Origin: an uncultured Pseudomonadota bacterium
GTDB lineage: Bacteria > Pseudomonadota > Alphaproteobacteria > RF32 > CAG-239
Assembly (NCBI GenBank): GCA_902495305.1
Contig: CABUWG010000017.1
Span: 1 to 39,280, forward strand
Direction of reading: 5' to 3'
Length of the DNA stretch: 39,280 bases
A program made the translations under genes and the position numbers. Under the pieces are notes generated by a model. The model was not told the DNA's origin and did no database searches. It was given only the letters and a program-made list of their open reading frames with translations. Positions 15,020 through 22,479 of the stretch are shown in pieces. How positions within the stretch are numbered: position 1 is the first letter of the stretch; each line of letters starts with the position of its first letter.

Positions 15020-16207
15020 TTATCTTTGCTGCTCTTGTTGGTTAATTTCCCTGATTTTAGCCACGGCATAAGTACACACCTCTTTTCTGAAGGCTTTGCC
15101 GTTTTCTGACATTTTCATAAATACCCTTTTTTCTTTGGCGTTCATCTGCGGATCATCACTCAAAATCAATTCCTCAAGCGGCGGCAGCGGTACAAAATTT
15201 TCTCCTTGTTGCAATGAATTTTTAATACCGTTTTGCAAAACCGTCCGGCTGAAATGCGCCATCATCCTGCCGGCATTCGTCTGTTTTCCGACACCTTTAT
15301 AATGCACATCATTATGCTCTTCCTGATTAACCAAAAACGGCCCTGCATCATTGTCCCATTCATATTTTTGCTTAATCAAAAACAAGTTTCCCTGCTTGCC
15401 GGCAAAATAACAAGGCTCAAAATCAAACCAGCGGTTAGCGGCAATTCCGGCTTCGTCTTTGGTATCTTCAGCATTAAAACGCCTCATTTCTTCCTGCTGT
15501 CGTTTCCGAACGTAATAATTAAACCAGTTTTGCCCCTGCGGGGCCTCCCAATCATAAGCAGACTTAAAACTCACAAACTGCGACTTTGAAACTCCGAGTG
15601 GACACCCCGGAGCGTGCGCCACAACCAGCATTTGCGACTGAATCTGCTTGCGCTCTTCAGAACTGTAACCAAGCTTCTTCATGGCCTCTTGCATTTTCTT
15701 TTCTAACTTGAGCGCCACATACCCGCCATGACAATGCGCCACAATTGTCATTTTACGAATCCGCTTACAAGCTTCTTCGGCAGACAGGCGTTGCTTTCCA
15801 CCGGCCTGCGATATCCGCGGCGCCAGCAGCTTGTCAAACAGTTTATTAATATATTGGGGAGCATATTCCTCTTCCGTTGCTTTGTCAGTCGTTTTGGCAA
15901 GCGACTTCTCCCCCAACAGTACCTCTGACCGATGCCGGATAAACTCCAATCGGCGGGCAATGGATTTTTTGTTGTCTTCAAAATCATAACAAATGCTGTA
16001 AACCGGAACTTTAGAATCAATCTCCCCGAGTATCTCGTTCTCGATAATCTTGGCATAACCATTGGCCGCCTTGTCATCCGTTACCCCGTCACCGCCCAAA
16101 TAAACAACACAGACCTCCTGCGCGGGAACGTCTTCCACATGAACAAAACCATGCGGATTATCTTCCGTTTTCTCTGTCCTTAACCCAATTTCTGCCGATG
16201 ATACCAT
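15020..16207 (-). CDS. HCHGG-motif protein A, candidate Cys-nucleophile alpha/beta-hydrolase
   Basis: No family name can be assigned with confidence. The 395-aa product starts at ATG 16207 (GAGG six to seven bases upstream). EVCVVYLGGDG (31-41) resembles a beta strand plus oxyanion loop. MTIVAHCHGGYVALKLEK (153-170) has the sm-x-Nu-x-sm-sm nucleophile elbow with Cys159 in place of the usual serine, as in dienelactone hydrolase. SAYDW (Asp219) and EEHN (His298) align with equivalent residues of protein B and could complete a Cys-Asp-His triad. No signal peptide. The conserved C-terminal motif FVPLPPLEEL is also shared. It lies downstream of protein B on the same strand. Confidence 0.75.
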   Translation of the reverse strand: MVSSAEIGLRTEKTEDNPHGFVHVEDVPAQEVCVVYLGGDGVTDDKAANGYAKIIENEILGEIDSKVPVYSICYDFEDNKKSIARRLEFIRHRSEVLLGEKSLAKTTDKATEEEYAPQYINKLFDKLLAPRISQAGGKQRLSAEEACKRIRKMTIVAHCHGGYVALKLEKKMQEAMKKLGYSSEERKQIQSQMLVVAHAPGCPLGVSKSQFVSFKSAYDWEAPQGQNWFNYYVRKRQQEEMRRFNAEDTKDEAGIAANRWFDFEPCYFAGKQGNLFLIKQKYEWDNDAGPFLVNQEEHNDVHYKGVGKQTNAGRMMAHFSRTVLQNGIKNSLQQGENFVPLPPLEELILSDDPQMNAKEKRVFMKMSENGKAFRKEVCTYAVAKIREINQQEQQR

Positions 16208-16226
16208 AATAAACCTCACAACCTGA

Positions 16227-16445
16227 TCACTTTAAAAGTTTACCATACTTTTCGCATATCGTAAAGCCCAAACTTTTGCACAGAAATCCGTCCGGATTCA
16301 GGCTGCATATAACTTTGCTACTTGTCAAAATAAATTTTCCGTCTTTAAACAAAACGGGCTCTGCAAACGAAGATAACTGCCGTTCGTCTGTCTCAATCAG
16401 TCCAGCGTAACAGTCTTCATTGAACGGCGCCAGTTTGCAAATGCG
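16227..16445 (-). pseudogene. Orphan reading frame after protein B (possible frameshifted C-terminus or remnant)
   Basis: On the minus strand a 72-codon frame runs from just after a TGA at 16446-16448 to a TGA at 16227-16229. It overlaps the last 49 bases of protein B in another frame. It has no ATG/GTG/TTG near its beginning, yet reads like real protein: CKLAPFNEDCYAGLIETDE, then FAEPVLFKDGKFILTS, ICSLNPDGFLCKSLGFTICE. It may be the original C-terminal extension of protein B cut off by a frameshift, or a decayed gene. Protein A has no matching extension, which argues for a separate module. Confidence 0.45.
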
Positions 16446-17638
16446 TCAATCTTGCTTCTGTCTGACTGCATCATCTGCCGCTCAAGGCGATATCCGGTAA
16501 TAACCGCCCGTGCAAATTCACATTTCTGACGCAGGTTATCCGCCGCTAAATTTTGAATGGCCGGCAAAGGAACAAAATCAGAAACTTTTTGCCGGCATGA
16601 ATTTATAACCGCATTCTTCAAAATGTTATTGGCAAACTTCTGTAATTGCAAGGCACCGTTGCTCATGTTTTCAACCGGTTCAAACCCCATAAATTCATGC
16701 TCGCCGATTTCTTTGCGTTCATTGCCGCCTTTCCGTGTATCAAAAATTTCCTCAAGACATACATTTTTCATCTCACGGGCAGGATTCCCCTCCACGCCGG
16801 CTTTATCTATCTGAGAACACGCCAGCGTCCGCCCCCAGTTTTTGGTTTGATAACAAACGCCAAAATCTTTTCGCTCCATCAACAACCATTCTTTAAGACA
16901 GTGGTTATACTGGTTATGCCAGTCCTGTGCTGATTCTATGGCAATAAAACGCAGTTCGGATTTATGCTTCGGACAATCAGGGTTATAGTTTAAAACCAAG
17001 AGCTGCGACTTCAGTTCTTTCAGCTCTTCTGCCGAATAACCGAGTTCTTTTGCTTTTCGGGACATCATTTTTTCCAGCGACATGGCAACATAACCGCCAT
17101 GACAATGCGTAACAAGATTCAAACGGCGAATATTATACAAAGCCTGCCGCATATCCAAACGTTCCTGCCCGCCGTTTTGAGAAATACGAGGTAGCACGGC
17201 AACGTTAAAAATATCTTTGATATAAGCCGGATTAAAAGTTTCTTCGCGGCAATCCTCGGGAACATCATTTTGCACCCCGGAAAAATACTCGGGCCAATAA
17301 GCCTCATAATACATTCCCTCTCTGGCCTTCTTATCCCAATGATATCTGCCGAAGTCGCATACGGCCACACACACGCGCACATTTTCAGCAGCCGGTTCAG
17401 GAATACTTTTGATAAAACGATCCGCTTTTTTCAACATGCTGTTATAACCGCGTAAAAATACGCCTTCTCCGCCCGTTCCGGCCAAAACCAAAACACAGAC
17501 TTCTTCCGGAGATACAGCCTTCGCCGCCGTAATATGATACGGCGCTTCTTCGGAGACAGCACAACGCTCTGCCAAAAAAGCAAAACTCCTGCCCTGACGT
17601 TTTTCCCTGCATTCCGCAATATAATCTTCAATATTCAT
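16397..17638 (-). CDS. HCHGG-motif protein B, paralogue of protein A
   Basis: The 413-aa paralogue starts at ATG 17638, decided by GGAG five bases upstream; an upstream in-frame extension to 17695 is less likely. It shares with protein A the blocks EEVCVLVLAGTGGEG (46-60), PRISQNGGQERL (150-161), LNLVTHCHGGYVAMSLEKMM (173-192, Cys179 at the nucleophile elbow), KELGYSAEELKELKSQLLVL (197-216), SAQDW (Asp239), GEHE (His314) and DFVPLPAI near the C-terminus. Outside these the two are quite different, so the duplication is old. No signal peptide or membrane segment. Substrate unknown; lipase-like, thioesterase-like or effector activity are all open. Confidence 0.75.
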   Translation of the reverse strand: MNIEDYIAECREKRQGRSFAFLAERCAVSEEAPYHITAAKAVSPEEVCVLVLAGTGGEGVFLRGYNSMLKKADRFIKSIPEPAAENVRVCVAVCDFGRYHWDKKAREGMYYEAYWPEYFSGVQNDVPEDCREETFNPAYIKDIFNVAVLPRISQNGGQERLDMRQALYNIRRLNLVTHCHGGYVAMSLEKMMSRKAKELGYSAEELKELKSQLLVLNYNPDCPKHKSELRFIAIESAQDWHNQYNHCLKEWLLMERKDFGVCYQTKNWGRTLACSQIDKAGVEGNPAREMKNVCLEEIFDTRKGGNERKEIGEHEFMGFEPVENMSNGALQLQKFANNILKNAVINSCRQKVSDFVPLPAIQNLAADNLRQKCEFARAVITGYRLERQMMQSDRSKIDAFANWRRSMKTVTLD

Positions 17639-17734
17639 ATGTGCTCCATAAACAAAATTTTGCCAAATAATACAAAAACAAGATTTGTTTGTCAATGTTT
17701 TTAATTAAAACAGCTCTCCCTTTGACCGGCCTAC

Positions 17735-17763
17735 TTGCTTTTTAATAACCGTTGAGTTACAAT
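17735..17763 (+). promoter_or_regulatory. Promoter of tag
   Basis: TTGCTT, 17 bases, TACAAT, with about 20 bases from the predicted start to the ATG at 17790. Confidence 0.7.
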
Positions 17764-17789
17764 CAAAAACAAAAAAACGGACAATAACA

Positions 17790-18368
17790 ATGCAAGACAT
17801 CATAAACGGACGCTGCGGCTGGTGCGGAACAGACGACATATATGTAAAATACCACGATACGGAGTGGGGAAAACCGGTAACCGACGACAAGACATTATTC
17901 GAATTTCTAGTTTTGGAAAGCGCGCAAGCCGGATTAAACTGGCTGACCATCCTCAAAAAGCGCGAAGGATACCGTCAGGCTTTTCATAACTTTAATGTGG
18001 AACAGGTCGCCGGCATGACCGAAGCAGATACTGAGAAATTAATGCTGTTTGACGGCATTGTCAAAAACCGCCTCAAAATAAACGCAACAATCTCCAATGC
18101 CCGCCTTTTTCTGAATATTCAAAAAGAATTCGGCAGCTTTTACAATTATATCCTGTCATTTTTTCCGGATAAAAAAATCATCACGCACACATTCCGGACA
18201 TTAAGCGAGATTCCGGTCTCATCAACGGAATCTGACGCCATCAGCAAAAACATGAAAAAACGGGGCTTCAAATTTTTCGGCACAACAATCTGCTACGCTT
18301 ATTTACAAGCCACAGGCTTTGTCAATGATCACCTGACAAGCTGCATCTGCCATCACTCCCAAAATTAA
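17790..18368 (+). CDS. tag: DNA-3-methyladenine glycosylase I
   Basis: Base-excision repair enzyme that removes 3-methyladenine from alkylated DNA. The 192-aa protein has RCGWCG at 8-13, KYHDTEWGKP at 20-29, ESAQAGLNW (conserved catalytic-pocket Glu), and a C-terminal FVNDHLTSCICHH that with the N-terminal Cys/His would bind the structural zinc. These are the Tag signatures and the length is usual. The ribosome site is weak. It has its own promoter and shares a bidirectional terminator with the convergent nitroreductase gene. Confidence 0.96.
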   Translation: MQDIINGRCGWCGTDDIYVKYHDTEWGKPVTDDKTLFEFLVLESAQAGLNWLTILKKREGYRQAFHNFNVEQVAGMTEADTEKLMLFDGIVKNRLKINATISNARLFLNIQKEFGSFYNYILSFFPDKKIITHTFRTLSEIPVSSTESDAISKNMKKRGFKFFGTTICYAYLQATGFVNDHLTSCICHHSQN

Positions 18369-18385
18369 AACATACTTTAAACAAT

Positions 18386-18415
18386 AAAATCCCCCGCTTC
18401 ACAGAAGGGGATTTT
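18386..18415. terminator. Bidirectional terminator between tag and the nitroreductase gene
   Basis: AAAATCCCC-CGCTTCACAGAA-GGGGATTTT, a stem of about 9 bp flanked by A and T tracts, between two convergent genes. Confidence 0.85.
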
Positions 18416-18454
18416 GTAACAAACCTCAACAGACAATGCCTGAATGAAAACGTT

Positions 18455-19078
18455 TTACCATTGATTAAAATGCAACCGGTCTTCTACATTAATTTCTTTT
18501 TGCACCGGCACCTTGGCATTTTTGCTCGGATACCCCAGTGCGATATAACAAGGCATGGCATAATTATCCGGATGATTTACAACTTTCTTTATGTGTTCCA
18601 GCTCTTCAGTCATCGGGATTCTTGTCACCCCGAATATTCCTTCGGCCGCCGCAGCCAAAAGCATATTCTCAATACACAGCCAAATTGAAGCAAATTCATT
18701 TAAAGAACTCAAACAAGTCGGTTGCAGCAACGGCTCTCTTAATTTGAAAAACGGCAAAATCAGACAACCGGAATTATAGAGCATGGAAAACTGCTTAGGC
18801 ATGGCAATATGATACATTCCCCGCTGGTCAGAATCCGTCATTCCAAAGCTGTCCATCATCTTCTCACATTCGTCATAGCTTGTCATATCCGTCAGGTTAA
18901 GTACCTTTGAACGTTCTTTCTTATCATTGACAATAACAAATTCCCATTCCCTGAGATGATTATTCGTCGGTGCCTTCAAACCGGCGGCAATAATTTTTTT
19001 AATAATTTCCATATCAACCGGCTTGTCTTCAAAATCACGAATAGTTCTGCGTTTTTCAATTGCTTCATACAGTTCCAT
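18455..19078 (-). CDS. Nitroreductase-family FMN-dependent oxidoreductase
   Basis: The 207-aa protein has the nitroreductase N-terminus EAIEKRRTIRDFEDKPVD (phosphate-binding Arg pair), the FMN-contacting AGLKAPTNNHLREWEFV, and the C-terminal FGVTRIPMTEE...ALGYPSK. Such enzymes reduce nitroaromatics, quinones or flavins with NAD(P)H as dimers; the natural substrate is unknown. It follows marR by 36 bases on the same strand, so the regulator probably controls it. The middle (100-130) carries several Leu/Cys/Pro residues typical of the dimer interface. Confidence 0.92.
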   Translation of the reverse strand: MELYEAIEKRRTIRDFEDKPVDMEIIKKIIAAGLKAPTNNHLREWEFVIVNDKKERSKVLNLTDMTSYDECEKMMDSFGMTDSDQRGMYHIAMPKQFSMLYNSGCLILPFFKLREPLLQPTCLSSLNEFASIWLCIENMLLAAAAEGIFGVTRIPMTEELEHIKKVVNHPDNYAMPCYIALGYPSKNAKVPVQKEINVEDRLHFNQW

Positions 19079-19114
19079 TTATCTTCTCCTCAAAAACAAA
19101 TAACGCTCCTTTGT

Positions 19115-19579
19115 TCAAGGGTTATTTTTCTCTATCTCATCAAATTTCTGTTTCATTAACCCGGAAAATAAAGTTGTAAGCCGCACAAGCTCTGCAACAT
19201 CTTCCTTTTCGGCCAATTCGGCCATTGCATCAATCTCAGCTTCAGCCGCCGGCGGAATAATCTTTTTAACATAATCATATCCCTTTGCGGTAAAACGGAT
19301 GATTTTGTTGCGACGGTCTTTTACATCTGCCGTAAGAGTAACATAATCCAGTTTCAAAAATTTTTTAACAATTGCGCTGATCGTCTGCTTCGTCGCAGAC
19401 ATCCGCTCGCAAATATAAGACTGAGAACACCCTTCCGGCGCAAACCAGACCAAATCTAAAACAAACAACTCGTTCGTTGTCAAATTATGCCTTCTGGCAC
19501 ATTGCGTATAAGCGGCATATTGCACATCTCTCAATCTGCAATATTGGTTAACAAAGGCTCTGACTTCTTCCCGATTCAT
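19115..19579 (-). CDS. MarR-family transcriptional regulator
   Basis: The 154-aa protein starts at ATG 19579 (GGATGATTGT upstream). The winged HTH spans about 40-105: LTTNELFVLDLVWFAPEGCSQ, ICERMSATKQTISAIVKKFLKL and LTADVKDRRNKIIRFTAKG, where the DRRNK wing is typical of MarR. Flanking helices form the dimer. It is upstream of and co-directional with the nitroreductase gene, so an effector-released repressor of that gene is likely. A TTGACA promoter lies upstream. Confidence 0.93.
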   Translation of the reverse strand: MNREEVRAFVNQYCRLRDVQYAAYTQCARRHNLTTNELFVLDLVWFAPEGCSQSYICERMSATKQTISAIVKKFLKLDYVTLTADVKDRRNKIIRFTAKGYDYVKKIIPPAAEAEIDAMAELAEKEDVAELVRLTTLFSGLMKQKFDEIEKNNP

Positions 19580-19617
19580 ACAATCATCCAAAATACAATG
19601 GTCAAATATCGGACTAA

Positions 19618-19646
19618 TTTGTACATTAAGATTCCCGACTTGTCAA
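19618..19646 (-). promoter_or_regulatory. Promoter of the marR-nitroreductase unit
   Basis: Minus strand TTGACA (19641-19646), 17 bases, TACAAA (19618-19623). An imperfect CAAAT-N9-ATTTG repeat just downstream (about 19603-19621) could be the MarR operator, though this match is weak. Confidence 0.65.
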
Positions 19647-19954
19647 TACCGATTACAAAAAATAAATCCTCATCCGGAACCGGTCTCCCCCCAAAGACAC
19701 AGGTATCGTCTTATGATAAACTGCCGCAAACGCGCCACAAGCCTGATTTACATAAAATTAAAGAACATTAGATTATAATTATTCATGGCACTAATTTTTT
19801 AGAGAAAAGATTTGAATAATATAGGCTCGGTTAATGATGAAAAACAGTAAAAATAAAATATTTCTCTCAGTAAAACCAGCGGTACCCACATCCCGCCTAT
19901 TGCCGGTAGCCAAACCAACGCCTCGTTGGTTCGAGCGGTCTTAACTTACCATAA
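19647..19954. other. Intergenic stretch without a recognised gene
   Basis: About 300 bases without a convincing coding frame. The only structure I see is a perfect AACCAACG-CCT-CGTTGGTT hairpin at 19913-19931 and a GC-richer tract from 19876. A short plus-strand non-coding RNA ending at the hairpin of 19955-19980 is possible, but I cannot match it to 6S, SRP or tmRNA. Confidence 0.4.
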
Positions 19955-19980
19955 CAAAAAAACTCCCACAAGGGGAGTTT
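19955..19980 (-). terminator. Terminator downstream of the tRNA
   Basis: On the minus strand AAACTCCC-CTTGT-GGGAGTTT is followed by TTTT, nine bases beyond the CCA end of the tRNA. It could also stop plus-strand transcripts (TTTCTTT). Confidence 0.85.
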
Positions 19981-19988
19981 CTTTATTA

Positions 19989-20065
19989 TGGTGGGCCCAG
20001 ATGGACTCGAACCAACGACCAGACCGTTATGAGCGGCCTGCTCTAACCAACTGAGCTATGGGCCC
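19989..20065 (-). tRNA. tRNA with CAU anticodon (tRNA-Ile2 or elongator tRNA-Met)
   Basis: The 77-nt cloverleaf reads acceptor GGGCCCA/TGGGCCC, D arm GCTC...GAGC, anticodon stem-loop GGCCG-CTCATAA-CGGTC, T arm GTTGG-TTCGAGT-CCATC (one mismatch) and an encoded CCA. The anticodon is CAT. The AGCAGGC start of the anticodon arm and the TGGTCG variable region resemble the lysidine-modified tRNA-Ile2 rather than Met tRNAs, but the distinction needs a model. Initiator tRNA is excluded because the anticodon stem lacks three G-C pairs. Confidence 0.95.
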
Positions 20066-20202
20066 GTTTCAGGCTTCATCAGCAAAAAAATACATAAGGC
20101 ATTTTTTGCCTCAAGTCAAGCCGATTTTTCCAATCGTTCACATTCCCGATAATTACCCCATCTCTACACCTCACATTCCCTTTTTTCTCTTCCATGACAC
20201 AC

Positions 20203-20240
20203 AAAAAACACCCCCGAAAAAATTTTTTTCAGGGGGTGTT
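20203..20240 (-). terminator. Terminator of rpoD
   Basis: AACACCCCC...GGGGGTGTT with an A/T loop, followed on the minus strand by a T-rich tract, 15 bases after the rpoD stop. Confidence 0.88.
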
Positions 20241-20255
20241 ACACAATTCTCAATT

Positions 20256-22328
20256 TTATTGGTCAAGAAAACTGCGAAGCTTCCGCGACCGGCTCGGATG
20301 CTTCAGCTTACGCAAAGCCTTGGCCTCAATCTGACGAATACGCTCACGCGTAACGTTAAATTGCTGCCCAACCTCTTCCAGCGTATGGTCGGTATTCATA
20401 CCGATACCAAAACGCATCCGCAGCACACGTTCCTCACGCGGCGTCAGAGAAGACAAAATGCGGGTGCAGGTTTCCTTCAGATTGGAATGGATAGCCATAT
20501 CCAACGGCTGCAAAGCGCTGTCATCAGCAATAAAATCACCCAGAGAAGAATCTTCTTCATCACCGACCGGCGCTTCCAGACTAACCGGTTCTTTGGCAAT
20601 TTTCATAACCTTGCGAACCTTTTCCAACGGCATTGACAAACGCTGCGCCAATTCTTCCGGCACCGGCTCGCGTCCCATTTCGGCCAGCATCTGGCGGGAA
20701 GTCCGAGTCAGTTTGTTGATTGTCTCAATCATATGAACCGGAATACGAATTGTCCGCGCCTGATCGGCAATCGAGCGGGTAATTGCCTGTCTGATCCACC
20801 AGGTCGCATAAGTCGAGAACTTATAACCGCGGCGATATTCAAACTTGTCAACCGCTTTCATCAGGCCGATGTTGCCTTCCTGAATCAAATCCAGAAACTG
20901 CAAACCGCGGTTTGTATATTTTTTGGCAATAGAAATAACCAGACGAAGGTTGGCCTCAATCATTTCTTTCTTAGCTTTCTCAGCCTCGCGCTCGCCGCGT
21001 TTAATCGTATCAACCATACGGCGGTATTCGCTGATCGGCAAACCGCATTCCGTCGCCATTTGTGCAACGGACTCACGCAGTTCGGCAATTTCCAGCCCAT
21101 ATCTTTCTACAAAATTTTTCCAGTGCTTGTCACTCTTCTTGGCAACATTCTCAATCCATTTCGGATCAAGTTCGGATTTCTGGTAAACTTCCAAAAAGTC
21201 TTCACGTTTAATCTTGCAGGACATGGCATAACGCAGAAGCTTTCCTTCCAACCCCATCAAACGCTTGTTCAGACCGTTCAGCTGCTCGACCAGCTGCTCA
21301 ATTCTGACGGCATTCAGATGAATGGAGCTCATCAGCTCAACCAGTTCCTTTTTGACCTGCAGATATTTTTTCTCAACCGAAGCGCTGACAGACTTGCCGG
21401 CAATAATTGCAGCCACGCGCTGCTTTTGGATTTTATCCAGATCATCATAATAACCGGAAATCTTGGTCAGAATTTCCAATACCGGCTCGCGCAGGGCTTC
21501 TTCCATAGAAGAAACGGAAGCTGCGGCCCGACCGCCGGTTTCATCGTCATCGTCTTCCGCACCTTCATGCGCTTCGTCATCGCCGCTTTCCAGATCGTCA
21601 TCGGCATCTTCGTCTTCTTCATCTTCCACGGCGCTGTCGAGTTCAATGTCATCGGCGAGCTCATCGTCAATATCATCCAGATTGTCTTTGGTTTCCAGCT
21701 CTTCAGCCACTTTTTCCAAATCATCGACGGTTTCTTCGTCTTCTTCAAAAGCCATGGCCTCGGCATCATCGCCATACATCATTTCCAAATCAATAATGTC
21801 GCGAAGCTGCATCGTACCTTCCAACAGTTCGTCACGCCAGCCCGCAATGGCTTTAATTGTCATCGGGCTTTCGCACAAACCGTCAATCATTACAGTCTTG
21901 CCGGCTTCAATACGTTTGGCAATGGCAATTTCGCCTTCGCGCGAAAGCAGTTCCACCGTTCCCATTTCTTTAAGATACATTCTGACCGGATCATCGCTGC
22001 GGCCAAGCTCTTTCTCGTCAAAATTGCCGCTTTCGTCTTCATCGCCAAAATCGTCAACATCGTCTTCCACGGCATCCTGCTCAAAGCTGTCAACTTCCGA
22101 CTCGGCAATCAGGCTGATTCCCATATCAGAAATGCCGGACATGATATCTTCAATATTTTCAGAAGATTCGCGTTCGGGAGGCAAAGCTTTGTTGAGTTCT
22201 TCAATTGTAATGTAACCACGGACTTTTCCCTTGTCAATCAAGCGCTTAACAGCACTTCCGAGGGTATCGATTAAGGGCGTGTCTGCCGCCCCGCCGTCAT
22301 AGAGGTCTGGAGTATCTATATCTGACAT
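20256..22328 (-). CDS. rpoD: RNA polymerase primary sigma factor RpoD
   Basis: Housekeeping sigma-70 of 690 aa. Region 1.1 lies at 15-75; region 1.2 starts with SDDPVRMYLKEMGTVELLSREGE (111-133). A non-conserved region follows that includes an exceptionally acidic stretch (about 189-265, nearly all Asp/Glu). Region 2 has GLQFLDLIQEGNIGL and YKFSTYATWWIRQAI, region 3 IRIPVHMIETINKL, and region 4 LTPREERVLRMRFG plus the HTH VTRERIRQIEAKALRKLKHP. AAGGAATACTG precedes the ATG. It lies 150 bases after dnaG on the same strand, the conserved dnaG-rpoD order. Confidence 0.98.
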   Translation of the reverse strand: MSDIDTPDLYDGGAADTPLIDTLGSAVKRLIDKGKVRGYITIEELNKALPPERESSENIEDIMSGISDMGISLIAESEVDSFEQDAVEDDVDDFGDEDESGNFDEKELGRSDDPVRMYLKEMGTVELLSREGEIAIAKRIEAGKTVMIDGLCESPMTIKAIAGWRDELLEGTMQLRDIIDLEMMYGDDAEAMAFEEDEETVDDLEKVAEELETKDNLDDIDDELADDIELDSAVEDEEDEDADDDLESGDDEAHEGAEDDDDETGGRAAASVSSMEEALREPVLEILTKISGYYDDLDKIQKQRVAAIIAGKSVSASVEKKYLQVKKELVELMSSIHLNAVRIEQLVEQLNGLNKRLMGLEGKLLRYAMSCKIKREDFLEVYQKSELDPKWIENVAKKSDKHWKNFVERYGLEIAELRESVAQMATECGLPISEYRRMVDTIKRGEREAEKAKKEMIEANLRLVISIAKKYTNRGLQFLDLIQEGNIGLMKAVDKFEYRRGYKFSTYATWWIRQAITRSIADQARTIRIPVHMIETINKLTRTSRQMLAEMGREPVPEELAQRLSMPLEKVRKVMKIAKEPVSLEAPVGDEEDSSLGDFIADDSALQPLDMAIHSNLKETCTRILSSLTPREERVLRMRFGIGMNTDHTLEEVGQQFNVTRERIRQIEAKALRKLKHPSRSRKLRSFLDQ

Positions 22329-22479
22329 CAGTATTCCTTAAAAAAATCGATTCTTTTGCTAGCTTGCAGGAACTTTTAATAATTTATCGGCCAAATGTCA
22401 AGCCCCACAATCAAACGAATAACAGCATATGGGGCGCAAAGCCGCGGTTTTCAAGGAAAAAGAACAAAATAAATATTTT

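Noticed and set aside
15233..15589. 118-codon plus-strand frame opposite HCHGG protein A
   Set aside because: Antisense to a gene with a strong ribosome site and motifs shared with its paralogue; no RBS.
19487..19771. 94-codon plus-strand frame starting inside marR
   Set aside because: It overlaps marR antisense, has no ribosome site, and its composition is not protein-like.
19913..20017. 12-bp CGTTGGTTCGAG at 19924-19935 repeated in inverted orientation in the tRNA T arm (20006-20017), considered as an attachment site or tRNA remnant
   Set aside because: No integrase or mobile-element gene is nearby, the repeat is short and inverted, and T-arm sequence is common; kept only as an intergenic hairpin.
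20733..22274. Long plus-strand open frames opposite rpoD, including a Ser-rich one at 21463-22215
   Set aside because: They mirror the acidic codons of rpoD (GAA/GAT read as TTC/ATC and TCx), have no ribosome sites and no plausible protein features.
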